Source: Collybia mongolica (Eukaryota > Basidiomycota > Agaricomycetes > Agaricales > Clitocybaceae). Taken from it: a stretch of DNA of 64,000 nt. This document shows positions 12,844 through 23,406 of the stretch, in pieces. Within the stretch, counting starts at the first letter, position 1; each line of letters begins with the position of its first letter. The notes beneath the pieces were generated by a model that worked only from the letters and a program-made list of their open reading frames with translations, searched no databases and had not been told where the DNA came from. Location: contig JAAXNY010000016.1 in NCBI GenBank assembly GCA_013420905.1, positions 682,001 to 746,000 of the forward strand, in the 5' to 3' direction. The translations under genes were made by a program, and so were the position numbers.

Positions 12844-13812
12844 CTAAAAACGTAGAGGTCCAACGGAGTCATATTGATCTGGTGAAGTACTGCGAGAGGA
12901 GTGAGGTGAATGAGATGAGGGATAACCATGTTCAAAATGGGCAGCATGATGAGCAGAGTGATGAGGTGGTGATTGAGAGTGTTGGTGAGGTGATGGAGAG
13001 CGATGATCCATAATCCAGTCCTTGACATGCTGAGGCATGTTATACATGCAACGGGCTGCTGTATGACCTGATTTTCCACAGCGATGGCAGCCATTACCAG
13101 TAGTATCACACCAATGGAAACCTTTTTCATCAACCAGCCCTTTCCCATGACCTTTTGCAGGTTTGTGTGATGGGTGAGGACGCCCCCGAGCTGCCAGAGC
13201 AACATCTTCTTCCTCAATCTTGACTGTGGCATGGCTAGCGATAGTAGTTGAGATGAGAGAAGCCTTGATAGCTTCAAGAGTTGGTTCTGTTGGTTGTATA
13301 ATGAGGGTGGTGCGAACAGTGTCAAAGGAAGAATGGAGGTTCATAAGAAGAACATCCTTGAACTCCTGCTCATCAATTTTGCATCCAAGGGCCTCCATCT
13401 TGCTTCGAGCTTCTTCAAGGTCTTTGATGTAGAAGGAAATGTGGCGGGAAGGATCGTGAGTAATTCCATAAAACTCCTTTCTGGTGGCTAAGCGGTTTGC
13501 CATAGTAGAAGATTGGAAATGGGCCTTGAGGATTTTCCATGCCTCCCTTGCTGACCTCTGCCCCCTGATTAATTTCCTGCAGTCTCCATCAACCTTACTG
13601 TATATGTGACCCATCAGCATTTTATCCATGATTGTCCAATCACCCAGAAGCTTTGAATCAGTTGGCTTTTCACCACCTGAAATCCCCTCTATCCCAGCAG
13701 CTAAAAAGAACATCTCCATGTCCTCTGACCAAGTGAACCAGTTTGATCCAGTGAGATTGCTGATGCCAGAGAGGATGTGCAAAGAAGATTGTTGGATGTA
13801 AGAAGGAGCCAT
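12844..13812 (-). CDS. Copia-type Gag (UBN2-like) with one zinc knuckle
   Basis: A 322-aa open frame starting at ATG 13812. The N-terminal part, with GSNWFTWSEDMEMF and later AREAWKILKAHFQ, LATRKEFYGI and IDEQEFKDVLLMNL, is typical of the UBN2/Gag-polypeptide domain of Copia elements. About residues 240-253 form one CCHC knuckle, CHRCGKSGHTAARC. The last 60 residues are rich in His, Ser and Pro. No pol frame follows before the 3' LTR, so the element must be moved by a partner. The open frame and identical LTRs suggest Gag may still be made. Confidence 0.85.
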   Translation of the reverse strand: MAPSYIQQSSLHILSGISNLTGSNWFTWSEDMEMFFLAAGIEGISGGEKPTDSKLLGDWTIMDKMLMGHIYSKVDGDCRKLIRGQRSAREAWKILKAHFQSSTMANRLATRKEFYGITHDPSRHISFYIKDLEEARSKMEALGCKIDEQEFKDVLLMNLHSSFDTVRTTLIIQPTEPTLEAIKASLISTTIASHATVKIEEEDVALAARGRPHPSHKPAKGHGKGLVDEKGFHWCDTTGNGCHRCGKSGHTAARCMYNMPQHVKDWIMDHRSPSPHQHSQSPPHHSAHHAAHFEHGYPSSHSPHSSRSTSPDQYDSVGPLRF

Positions 13813-13898
13813 GGTGGAAAGAGAATCAGATAGTAGCAGTTGTTGATGTGTTGTTGGTGATTTTTTTTAAAAAAAAAATGAAGCTGGGGCCTATAACC

Positions 13899-14070
13899 TG
13901 TTAGAAAGAGAAAGACCAAAGAAAAGAGAAGTTCCAGAAGTGTCCAGACGAAGCACCAGAATGACCACAACAGTTGTATTTGCAACAGTGCCCCTAAGTC
14001 TAGTCCAGGTGTCTCGGTGATGTGGCATTGAGCACGTGAGACAAGAAGTCATGTGATACTAAATCTAACA
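13899..14070 (-). repeat. 5' LTR of the gag-only element
   Basis: Right copy of the 172-bp repeat, apparently identical to the left copy and followed by the target duplication GATAC. Confidence 0.9.
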
Positions 14071-14229
14071 GATACCACCAACTGCAGAGAGACATTTCTA
14101 ATTGATGGAAATAGCTCCAAACATGTTAAAAATTAGGCGCTTGCGGTGTGCTTGATGCCATGGCGTCAATACCCCATCCTTTGCGGAATATTGACAAAAA
14201 GGTGAAAGCTGAAAAAAAGGAATAGGAAG

Positions 14230-14581
14230 CACCTGATAATACCACCAATGGCATCTTATTAGAGGAGGTGCAGTATATGTGCTCCCCCTCTAACAGGAGT
14301 GACTTCAGCAAATACACGCCTCCGTCAATAAACCTTCAGTAATGTCTACGAACACTTAGACATTTCCCTCGGTCGTCATCGGCATGTGCCGGACATCAGT
14401 GGCGATGCTTGACATCTGCATCAGCAGCTGCCCTGATCACACCACATCGTCTCTGTGGTCCACTGCCCGCTAGTTGCCTCCCGCCGTTCTGCCCGCCGCC
14501 TCCAGCGTGTCGGCCCAGTTTTTCACCGATGCCTACCATATTTCACACTTACCTTCCCACGGGATATATTTACACTATACT
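14230..14581 (+). repeat. Left terminal inverted repeat of the KDZ-type element
   Basis: About 350 bp, near-identical in inverted orientation to 15811-16161. Several of the differences fall at CpG/TpG or CpG/CpA positions. Confidence 0.85.
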
Positions 14582-14859
14582 ACTGCATATCAGTCTCTCT
14601 CCCATTGCTCCTGGCTGCGGTGTCATGTAGAATCCATACAGCTTCAGCATATCCAACTGCCTTAATGACATCTTCAATGTCGTACTAGATGATCAATAAT
14701 AATAAATCTCCAGAGCGAAGCTTGATGCCACCTGTTATATCTGGCAAAACCTAACCCCCAGAATCCCACTCTCTCCATATCAGCTGTCTCTCCAGAGACA
14801 AAGCACCGCCACGCACTCGAAAACTGGGACAAGGACCTTGTAATAGTCCAGGGGTTGGA

Positions 14860-15741
14860 GGTGAACCTGCTCGTAGAGATAAGATGGACTCCGGATTGTC
14901 TTGAGTGGAGGGCAGTGGCGCTCATGGTGGGAAAGCACCATTATCAGCAATGCCTTGACAAGCTTGAGGGATTGATTATCTCCAGGATGTTTGACTTATG
15001 AAGATGAACATATCTCAAACAGGTGCGTTGCTTCGACTGTGCGAGTTTCCCAACTAATACAATATATACAGGATACAAGCTTCATAAACATATAGCTGCA
15101 GCCCTGTGCACCCGCTCCCAAGCCATCTGCAGTGCCCTCAACCGGTACAACACCGCCGCATCTACAGCCTCTCCTCCTCAGCCAACTTTGTCATGGAATG
15201 ATGTGGTCAAGTATGCTTTTCTGGCTGATTTTGACCTCTTATGTGAATCTCAACAGGATACTTGTGACTGCCCATGGACAAAGCCAGCCCTCCGTGCAAT
15301 GATAGACCAGCACTTCAAGCTCGAGTGTGCATGTGAGGAGATTTAGCGCCTCAATATCGAAATTCCACATGTCATTATGTGTTTCTCTAATCCAAAGAAT
15401 CCGAAAAACAGATGCAAAACCCAGGACTGATGCGGCAGGTGGGGAAGTACGGGTTGGAATGGGGGCGCTTCAATGATCAGCACATGCGTCAGTTCAGGAA
15501 GCTCGCCTGCCTCCCAGGGTTTACCGGCAGCATCAAGCCTGGTATCAGTGTAGAGTTGTTTCGAGAGGTAGAGAATGCTATGGACATGAATGTACAACTT
15601 GACAACAACCGCTGTGCAGACTGGAATGATGATGGCAGGGATGATGAGGACGAGGATGGAGAGGATGACCAAGATGATGAGGATATCAGTGCCATGGTCT
15701 CAGCCCTGCTATTGCTCACTGTAGATGGGCCTGGTGGATAG
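14860..15741 (+). pseudogene. KDZ transposase, C-terminal remnant
   Basis: Reading 14860-15000 gives RWTPDCLEWRA..HYQQCLDKLEGLIISRMF. An intron (about 15018-15071) leads to TGYKLHKHIAAAL, NRYNTAASTASPPQPTLSWN, YAFLADFDLL and PWTKPALRAMIDQHFKLE. I recognise this order from the C-terminus of fungal KDZ transposases. A TAG stops the frame after CEEI (15343), just before RLNIEI. A further exon or frame change gives WGRFNDQHMRQFRKLACLPG and an acidic Asp/Glu tail to 15741. The DDE core is missing, so this cannot be an active enzyme. Confidence 0.7.
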
Positions 15742-15810
15742 GACTAAAGTTCATTTTAGTATGACATGTATTACGGAGACATATCCTACCACTGCATACA
15801 CACATGGGCA

Positions 15811-16161
15811 GTATAGTATAAATATGTCCCATGGGAAGGTAAGTGTGAAATATGGTAGGCATTGGTGAAAAACTGGGCCGACGTGCTGGAGGCGGTGGGC
15901 AGAATGGCGGGAGGCAACTAGTGGGCAGTGGACCACAGAGACGATGTGGTGTGATCAGGGCAGCTGCTGATGCAGTTGTCAAGCATCGCCACTGATGTCC
16001 GGCACATGCTGATGACAACCGAGGGAAATGTCTAAGTGTTCGTAGACATTACTGAAGGTTTATTGACGGAGGCGTGTATTTGCTGAAGTCACTCCTATTA
16101 GAGGGGGAGCACATATACTGCACCTCCTCTAATAAGAGGCCATTGGTGGTATTATCAGGTG
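15811..16161 (-). repeat. Right terminal inverted repeat of the KDZ-type element
   Basis: Inverted partner of 14230-14581; followed by the target duplication ATAGGAAG. Confidence 0.85.
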
Positions 16162-16217
16162 ATAGGAAGATATCACGTTAAATTCAATTACCAAATGTGG
16201 TAACGGGATGGAGCCTA

Positions 16218-16856
16218 CAGTCGCGGACAACCAAACACGACAAATGCAGTATCTCACCCAAAAATAAAAAATTGGGCAATCTGACTTCAGATTCGAACTC
16301 AGGATGGTAAAATACGTCAAAAAACACTCCTCCGAAGTTTTTCCCACGAGCAATTAGAATGGCCAATTTTTTTGAACAGATTTTTGACATTTTTGGAGGG
16401 CACATCACCCAAATACAGGCAACCGGTGTGCCTATCATAGCATCAAGGTGCATCATTGCACTTCGCGACACTGAACGGTGACCCTCAGTAAAGGAATAGT
16501 CAGAAATTTCGACCTTAGTCAAAAAATACATTTTTCGGCTAACTTTAAGCTCACATTGTCATTTTTTTTTTTTGGCTGAACCGCTCGATATTTTTTCTTA
16601 TTCTTTTCGGAATCATATTCAGCATTGAGAAAGTTGTCGATTGCGCTATTTTATGTATTTTTAGCGATTTTTTTGAGGGTTGGCCAATATTTTGGGGGTC
16701 AAAATTTCGGGACCTTGGAAATCGGACAATCGGCTCGTGGAATTTAACTTAAATGGACCTATATATGATCCCCAAACGGTTTAAAGAGCAGTCTGATAAG
16801 TTGCCGTGGTTGAGAAAGCTTTTCATTTTTTTGTCGTGTTTGGTTGTCCGCAACTG
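16218..16856. mobile_element. TA-flanked miniature inverted-repeat element (Tc1/mariner-like)
   Basis: A 639-bp element with inverted ends CAGT[C/T]GCGGACAACCAAAC.. of about 27 bp. Each end is bordered by TA (16216-16217 and 16857-16858), the target duplication of Tc1/mariner elements. It has no transposase frame. It landed in the 5' splice site of intron 1 of the old yellow enzyme pseudogene, directly after the bases GTA. Confidence 0.75.
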
Positions 16857-17015
16857 TACAAATATTCTATTGTGAAATTCTAGACCCCGAATTTTGAGAG
16901 GCTGGAAAAGCTCGGGAATTTCCTTACCGCTTGGCTGAGGGTTAAAAGCTGTTCCTGCCGCAGGGATCTGAATTGGAGTTAAATACGAAATGCCTTTGGC
17001 AGCGACGTTGACATT

Positions 17016-18312
17016 ACTGAAAGACAGAATAATCGTAAGAGGAGAGGGGATTTTGAAATCGAGTTTGGCAATGAGCGTCTTATTTATAGGGTCCAGGATG
17101 AAATGACGTCGATGGACATAGACAGTCGTGTTAATTATATTTAAATGTAGAAACTATCAATCTTATCGAGTTCAAGGGTGAGATAGCCTGCCTCAGGGTA
17201 TAACTGAGCAAAGAAAGCACAAGAAAGATGGCACACACCTTGTAGCGTTGGTTATAAACCAAGTCGACAATCAGTGTTAGTCAGGCTTGGCCAAGTCTCG
17301 CGCAAACTATGCGACGCGAGGCAAGACTTCAAAGACGCCATGGAAATTTGGGAAAATGGAGTGAGGCCAGCAAGGATCTCAGGTATTGTTGTACTCATTG
17401 GTTCGGGGGTAGACATTAGACGTCGAATTAGGAATTCTGGGACCACCTGTACAAAGGGAAAGCAAGCTCCCCAATGAAAGGCCTGGGGAGTTGGCCACGG
17501 CGTGGTGAAATATAGGTTGACGACAAGGACGAAGGTCCCAGATATGTAAGTACAGGTGGTGGTGACAGTACAGAATATCAGATCCACCAGGTCAGGCGCC
17601 TGAACCAAAGCCTAAACTCATCGATTTCCCCCTCTGACCATGGGTTTCGTCGAAATTGTGACTCGAAGAGGAAGCATACTGCAGGCCAGTGGCGTATGAA
17701 GGTGGTGTTGCATGATCATGGATATTGGAATAACATTTCAGTCGAATAATTTTGAATTGATTCGTCAGAAATAATAATATAGGAATAAAAAAACGTGTTT
17801 ATATATTTCTGAAAAGTTATCAATAAATAAATAAAGAAAGTACATACTACATAAAAGCAGACCATGCCATAATACAGCGCAGATTCAAGATGAGATGGGG
17901 AACAAACATAGTTGTTGGTACAAGGGAAAACCCAAAGGCGCTCCGAAGATCATTTGACAAGCAACAACAGGGTCCACACAAGGTGGCGAACCAAATGCAG
18001 GCCCGGTTAAAGGTCAAAAAACCAGCGGATGATCAGACAGCACGCTACGGATAAATGAAAACTCAATTATAAATCGCGGCAAATGTCGACTGATCAAACG
18101 AGAAGTCATTCGAAATGGGAGCAAGACATCAGACAGAGTTTATTGAAATAGACGGCGTTCATTTAGCGGGGTTGACAAGAAGATAGTGGCTTTGGCGATT
18201 GGTGGGGACACGACACAAGCCTGGGTGTGCACCATGATGAGGATGGATAAAAGTGGAATTTAGATTAACTCTATACGTACAAGCACACAAAAAAAATGAC
18301 ACGTTATTAGGG
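17016..18312. other. Intergenic, no gene assigned
   Basis: About 1.3 kb. Overlapping open frames exist on both strands at 17252-17608, neither with a recognised family or clear splicing. The right end is the 3' flank of the Zn2Cys6 gene. Confidence 0.35.
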
Positions 18313-19541
18313 TCATTCACCCTCTACCTCATTCTCTCCGGCCGCTTCACCATCCTTGGCCCTGGAACCCCGCGTTCCTTTGGCTTTCTTCGCTTTTGTT
18401 TCGTTTCCCTTGGAGGTCCGAGATCGCTTCTTGCCATTGACGTTCTCAACGGCGTTGTTCCCGTTGACAGGCTTCGGAGCCTTGGGGTCTACAGTTTCAA
18501 TCGGTTGGATCGGTGGGGGATGAGGAGGCGGGTGGGAAGACTGTGGAGGCGGTGGGCCACCCGGGGGGTACATCGAAAAATGGGGGTAAGGCGGGTAGGT
18601 TCCCGGAGGGTAGTTGCCAGGGTGGAGGTAGTACGGCAACATGGGCGGCTGCCCATTCCCATGAGACCCTTCTTGCCCAGGTTGACCTTCAGGAGGCGGA
18701 GGGATATATTGACCGTGTGGTGGGTAGAACATTGGATAATAGCCTTCCGCAGGTGGGAACTGATGGGCGACTGCCTGCATCGCTGCAGCGGTTGCCGCCG
18801 CACCGGGGGGAGGGGCGGTTGCCCATTCACCAGCAGCTGGGGCTTCTGTGTTACCACCTGTTTTGGCATCAGTGTTCAGAGGGCATGAAGGACAGGTGGT
18901 CGTACCTCCATATGACGGGGAATCACTTGCGCCGCCCTTGTTCTTTCGTTTATATGGACCACGTTTGATCCCCTTCTTTCTCTCCTTTCGCTGACCATCT
19001 TTGCACGAGTCGGCGACACCATACTTAGTGCATCGCTCACAAGGCCTATTTTCGTCACAACGCTTACAAGCCGCAGCACAGTTGGTGCACTTGAGTGATA
19101 TCATTAGATTACGAGGACACAGATGTGATAGATTACATGCATACCGCCATCTTAACTTGCTTGCGTTTGGGGCGGAGGGCGGGTAGAGCCTGATTGGTAG
19201 GAGGAGGATTAAAGCCTAGAGAATGCCTTTGAGCAAATCGTGAGAAGAGTTACATACGGTGACGACATACCCGGTCCCTGGGCTGGGTTATATGCGAAAA
19301 CCATCCCGGGCGGGGGAGGAGGGAACATCATGTACTGTGTACCTGGAGGCGCTCCATTCTGACCATTCTCGCCGTTAGCTCCTTCGGGGGGCGGGGGATA
19401 GGCAAAATAGGGCGGATAAGCGCCGGGGGGACCAGGTGGTGGATACGACCCGTTGAAGTGTTGGGTTGTATACGCGACAGTAGGGGGAGGGAACGGGTGT
19501 TCCTGGGCCGAAGGAGCAGTCTTAGCCTGTTCCGTACTCAT
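18313..19541 (-). CDS. Zn2Cys6 DNA-binding regulator, Pro/Tyr-rich
   Basis: Three exons fit on the minus strand: 19541-19271, 19215-19145 and 19089-18313 (372 aa, introns 55 bp). The joins restore KRKQVKMACTNC, the start of a fungal zinc cluster. The six cysteines follow C-X2-C-X6-C-X5-C-X2-C-X8-C, with an extra Cys between the second and third, and are followed by RKERKKGIKRGPYKRK. That zinc cluster plus the KKGIKRGPYK tail is a conserved fungal type I recall across ascomycetes and basidiomycetes. Residues 1-90 and about 185-315 are low-complexity Pro, Tyr and Gly, probably disordered activation regions. The C-terminus is basic (KKRSRTSKG.., likely nuclear signal). Nuclear transcription factor; targets unknown. 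Confidence 0.85.
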
Positions 19542-20111
19542 GTAGTTTATAGAGGAGGTCTTTGAATGCCAGCTGGAAACTCCGAGCAGCGAGAAGGGCG
19601 TTCCCAGGCGAAGCTATGATCATGATAGCGATGTAAGTACAAAAGATATAACAGAAGATTGTCAAAACAACGAAGGATGAAGAAAGATGAGTAGGAAAAT
19701 TGCTCACTCCGACTTAAATCGCGAGTTTCCGATCCCGTCGCCGCTCAGACTTGCTTGAGGTCCGCTTCTGCCCCAAATACAGCGAGCGTAGTATGAAAAA
19801 AGACGCCTGGAGGCGATCTACGCTCAATTGTCTACAATTAGGCAGGAAGGATTGCGCTGCGGACTATGGTATGCAGAAAATAGGCGGGAAATGGGGGAAA
19901 GAACCAGACAAGCAGCTGTTGGGAGCGAAACCCACACGTGCGAACCCGAACCTTACAGTATTTACCGAACCTTAATTCATGTTGGACAGGCCCGTGCGCA
20001 CCCTCATCACCGCCTCTTCTTCCTAACTTTCATCCCTCCCTCTCCTTGAATTGCTGCAGATATGTTTGCCATCGCTTTCATTCTTTGTTGAAGCCATATT
20101 TTGTGGCCAGT
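19542..20111. other. Divergent promoter region
   Basis: About 570 bp between the start of the Zn2Cys6 gene (-) and the possible gene at 20112 (+). It would hold the promoter of the regulator; no specific sites are called. Confidence 0.4.
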
Positions 20112-20604
20112 ATGCCGGCTTTTTTAACGAAATTGAAAAACTTTGGCTCCGCCTCAACTCCCCGGACTCCGCTCAGCGACCATACCATGGTCAACCTCAT
20201 CAGACTTCCTTGCTTTCCCTGTCTTATAAAAAAATCCATGTCGTTGCAAGGGTTATCAACGTCGTCTCGTACCCATTCCGGACTTCCGGACGGCTTCCGT
20301 GGAAGTACGATGGTTTGTTATTCCATACAAATTCACAGCGCCAACTGTCCCACCTGAGCTGCTACCTTACCGGGCCTTGCATGATGATCAAACTCTCTGT
20401 CAATCTCGCCGAGATCGCGTTCTATTTCCATGCCGTCCTACTATGCCCTGTGTCCTCTCCAATCCATTCTTGCTTCAAGCCTTATATGTCAAGACGAGGT
20501 TACAGCATGGAGCCTGTGTCAAGTGGTCACAGATACCCGACTCGGGTCGTCCTTACCCGTGTATTACCGACATCCTGCTTATCGCTCATCTGCCAGGATC
20601 CTAA
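20112..20604 (+). CDS. Possible small hypothetical protein, two exons
   Basis: ATG 20112 opens a 26-codon exon ending at 20189. A 61-bp intron (20190-20250, GT..AG) joins in phase to a 117-codon open exon ending at 20604 (143 aa in total). The join reads TPRTPLSDHTM then GYQRRLVPIPDFRTASVEV. No family is recognised. Support is only the in-phase join and the sensible composition of the product; an overlapping frame (20051-20674) is longer but less protein-like. It could be a false model. Confidence 0.3.
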
Positions 20605-22210
20605 GCCCTTCAATATACACCACGGACTTCGAGTAATGGGAGCGCGCATTTTCGATGAATATTTATTCGTTTGACCCCCCAGTAATCATTTCCAGAGGTT
20701 TGAACAGATTTTGTGAGTTCCACTGGCCGCCCTTTCCCCATTAAAATATATTAAACATATGATCCCAGATTTCAACCAAAAGTACTCACGTTCAACTAAA
20801 CTTTATCTAACCTGCCAGCACCGAGACCGGCGATTGACGAGTACCTCATATGTACCCCCTTCGTGGCATAGGCGCCAAATCTCACACTCCGTGGATCAAC
20901 AAATGTCCACGTACAGTGTGTCCACTCGTATAATTCCCAAGGTTTCGGAACCCGTTACAACCATCACAGAAGGCGAGCATCGTCTGTTATCATCAGTATT
21001 CTAGACCGGGTTTTGGGGCTCATTAACGGGCTACTATCATCATCGTGTGAGCACATTATTTGCCGCGATTCGAAAATGGTGAAGTGAAATTCGATAGAAA
21101 TGTCAAACGACCGGTTTATTTTCGGCGGGGTATGCGCTACAGCGCCGCCACCAGCGGTAATTTACTGCTTCACCACACCGTACGTTGTGACAAACTGACA
21201 TGACAGATAACACAGGCCCACCAAGGAATGTGGTTCTGCCGGGCACCGGAAAGAGCTGATATTCTCATGATCAAATGGCCTCCGCAATAATCCCCCCACC
21301 GACTGCACAATGCTCTTTCGGTCAGATTGGTGCCATCCGTATTCATCTCAACCCCAGAAATCTCTTTTTAAACTCCACGCGTGGCTCCGAGGTTAATACA
21401 AGCTCCATTCGTTCATCATAGACGCATAACTATACACGTTATCATCAATCGAAACGCCAAGGATTAGGGATGAATGACTACTTGACGATCTATAGGACGG
21501 AAGGGCCGGCGTTTTCTGCCCTTTTCGCCCTGTCTCTCGACACTTCCTTCGCGACACCATTATTTTTCTCTGCGTCAATTTGCCGGCCCAACGTCTTGAG
21601 ACAGATTCCTGTTTCACTGACGAGGGTCTCTTCACGTGTGCTGGTTTCTTGTTATCCAGGTAGGCCTCCCCGACCCGACCTCCCTAGTATTCACCACCGA
21701 CCCACGATGGCCTTCCCCAAAAATGGTGAACCGGAGACCTTTTCAATTTCCCGAGGCCATTACATGATTGCATGCTATTTTCAGGCCTGATTCTCCCATT
21801 TTCCGTGGTCAGGTTTCCCCCATATTGCTTCATGGGGATCCGTTCGACGCAGCACATCACCCTGTTTTACCATCCTCTCTCGGAGTTACAAAGCTGCCGG
21901 AAATTGCTTGCTCTAGAGTGAGCAAGTCGGTCAGTCCGTCACTGTCGGGACAGCGTTTTCAGGCTCGTCGATGCTCCTGATTTCTTGTTTATCACCTCCT
22001 CGCTAATACATGTTAAGCTTCAAATGATGCCTCATTCCTATGGCTCGGAACAATCCCGAACTGAGTACGAAAAATCCGCAAATCAACCATCTCCGGAGTC
22101 TCTAGCATGACGTGTCAATCATGGTTCCGAACCCAATCGCGCTTCTTTACCCAGATTCCTTCAACTACATAACGTTGTGCATTCTATTCTAGGACCAGTC
22201 TATTTGATCC
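20605..22210. other. Intergenic, no gene seen
   Basis: About 1.6 kb. Open frames at 21470-21790 and 21768-21980 (+) lack recognisable motifs; a short N-terminal exon of the membrane gene at 22211 here cannot be excluded. Confidence 0.35.
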
Positions 22211-23406
22211 ATGATCCAGAATGGCGTGAAGGCATGCCTACTCGTTTCAAATCCTGACATAAGTGGAACTGGGGTGAGAGTGGCATTCTACATTCAGGCA
22301 TTCTTAACAGGTCAGCCGATTCTGAATCCTCGGGGTCATTACCAATGGCGATTTCTAGGTATCCTTGCATATACCCCAAACGCAGATGATGCATCTTACT
22401 GGTCGATGACTATCACTGCATTTACTCTCTTCATATCGGCGACTGCACTGCTCAGGATGCAAGAGCTATCACTCTATCAGGGCATTTTGGTCACCGACCT
22501 GCTATACCTCCACTCATATGTAGCTCTCATGTGCCTTCTGCCGCTTTACAATACTCGCAGTTGGCGTATAGCATCAACAGCGCCACGCACCAGCGACGAG
22601 CCTATGATTGGTGGCGCGGCAATCTGCGCGCGCTCCCGGTGCTATCAATCGCTACGGTCTTCGGACTCATTATCTGGATGCACGCACCGACGTTCGGGTC
22701 ACAACCAGAATGCAACCAGCAAACTACCTTTGTCCTCATAGGAATCCCTCTCGCCGCTGTCAGGTCCGGGCGTACCGTTGCGCTTGAGTTTGTATGGGTG
22801 CATGTATATATCATTGTCCTTTCTCTTATCGGGGGCATCATGATGTCCCTGCATAGCGTGCTTACTCCTGACAGGCCTGGTGGTCGCCCAGCTATCCACA
22901 TTCCGTGGACCTCGGTGCGTAGACTGTGGGAAGAGTTGATAGATGAGTCGGAATACCGCAGGAGCCTGGGGTCACGGGTTCATAGGCATCTCAATGACTT
23001 CGGAGATGGCACTGACAAATTACAACAAGCTTCCAAGAAGGTATGGGTTTGGGTGGTCGTGGCGACCATCACTATCTTTGTGGGGGCGTTTATTGTAATG
23101 GTCGAGCTGACCATCGTGGAGAACGCGTGGCTTACAGAGGGAGACAGTCCAGATTCCGCATGGACGTTAGGACAGGTAAATCGTCATACTCGCTCAGAAA
23201 GGATAAATGTTGAAGGTCTCTTATCTAATACTCAGATTTTTCCGCTCATCATGCTCGCGGTCCCCTTAACGTCGTTTTTGAAGTTTTTTGTCCATCGGGC
23301 GAAATCACGCAGAATGGCAAGAAGACTAGTAAGAATTGACACGAGTCCTGTGGTAGGTTTGGAAATAGAAGATTGGCATGCTCACCTCTCCTCGAAGGTA
23401 GTATGA
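22211..23406 (+). CDS. Multi-pass membrane protein of unknown function, copy 1 (possible frameshift)
   Basis: Start 22211 is supported by the paralogue at 23789 (both reach SNPDISGTGVRV after 13 or 14 residues). Exon 1 is 22211-22310, then a 48-bp intron; the main exon follows, and a last intron at 23176-23238 leads to IFPLIMLAVPLTSFLKFF and the C-terminus DTSPVVGLEIEDWHAHLSS. At least six hydrophobic segments are visible, so it is a membrane protein. I recall fungal proteins with NPDISGIGVRV and TFGSQPECN, but no function. Around 22555-22610 the frame changes between PLYNTRS and YDWWRGNLR, with 56 nt where the paralogue has 72, and no intron of usable length fits. The gene is therefore either frameshifted or carries a sequence error. 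Confidence 0.6.

Larger units (their letters stand above)
12557..14070 (-). mobile_element. Gag-only Copia-type LTR retrotransposon (non-autonomous)
   Basis: Two direct repeats of 172 bp (12557-12728 and 13899-14070) begin TGTTAGA and end TCTAACA, and look identical base for base. They are flanked by a 5-bp duplication GATAC (12552-12556 and 14071-14075). The 1170-bp interior codes only for Gag. In the minus orientation GGTTATAGGCCCC follows the 5' LTR as a likely primer-binding site, and GGTGGGAG lies directly before the 3' LTR as a polypurine tract. Protease, integrase and reverse transcriptase are absent. Identical LTRs imply a very recent insertion, into exon 3 of the old yellow enzyme pseudogene. 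Confidence 0.9.
14230..16161 (-). mobile_element. Short KDZ-type DNA transposon with long inverted repeats
   Basis: A 1932-bp element bounded by inverted repeats of about 350 bp (14230 to about 14581 and about 15811-16161) starting CACCTGATAATACCACC. It is flanked by an 8-bp duplication ATAGGAAG (14222-14229 and 16162-16169). The 8-bp duplication and the internal coding remnant match the Kyakuja-Dileera-Zisupton group, which is abundant in agaricomycetes. The interior keeps only the 3' end of the transposase on the plus strand, so it is a deletion derivative. It sits in intron 1 of the old yellow enzyme pseudogene. Strand is given relative to that host gene; the transposase remnant runs on +. 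Confidence 0.82.
11362..17015 (-). pseudogene. Broken YqjM-type old yellow enzyme, split by three transposon insertions
   Basis: Inverted paralogue of the gene at 9885. Exon 1 is complement(16860..17015), ending in LKIRGLEFHNRIF. Exon 2 is complement(14145..14208), reading SPFCQYSAKDG, exactly the same 64 nt length as in the paralogue. Exon 3 begins at 14081 after a GC..AG intron (14082-14144), is cut by an LTR element after 11 nt, and resumes at 12551. Intron 1 holds two more elements. The reading frame is also broken: one base is missing just after the ATG at 17015, another near 12470 and one is extra near 12418, with a further shift near 11860. [20 protein letters not shown] and DDYGGSFEN are still legible. 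The 3' end is uncertain (11453 or 11362). Clearly a pseudogene. Confidence 0.85.

Noticed and set aside
12834..13325. Second minus-strand frame in the gag element as a pol fragment
   Set aside because: Leu/Ile-rich shadow of gag in another phase; no protease, integrase or reverse-transcriptase motif.
15489..15719. Ser-rich minus-strand frame
   Set aside because: Antisense of the acidic Asp/Glu tail of the KDZ remnant.
17252..17608. 118-codon minus-strand frame with hydrophobic stretch
   Set aside because: Overlaps an equally plausible frame on the other strand; no family and no splicing support.
18253..18968. Plus-strand frames of 151-211 codons
   Set aside because: Shadows of the Zn2Cys6 gene on the minus strand, whose three exons join in phase and carry the zinc cluster.
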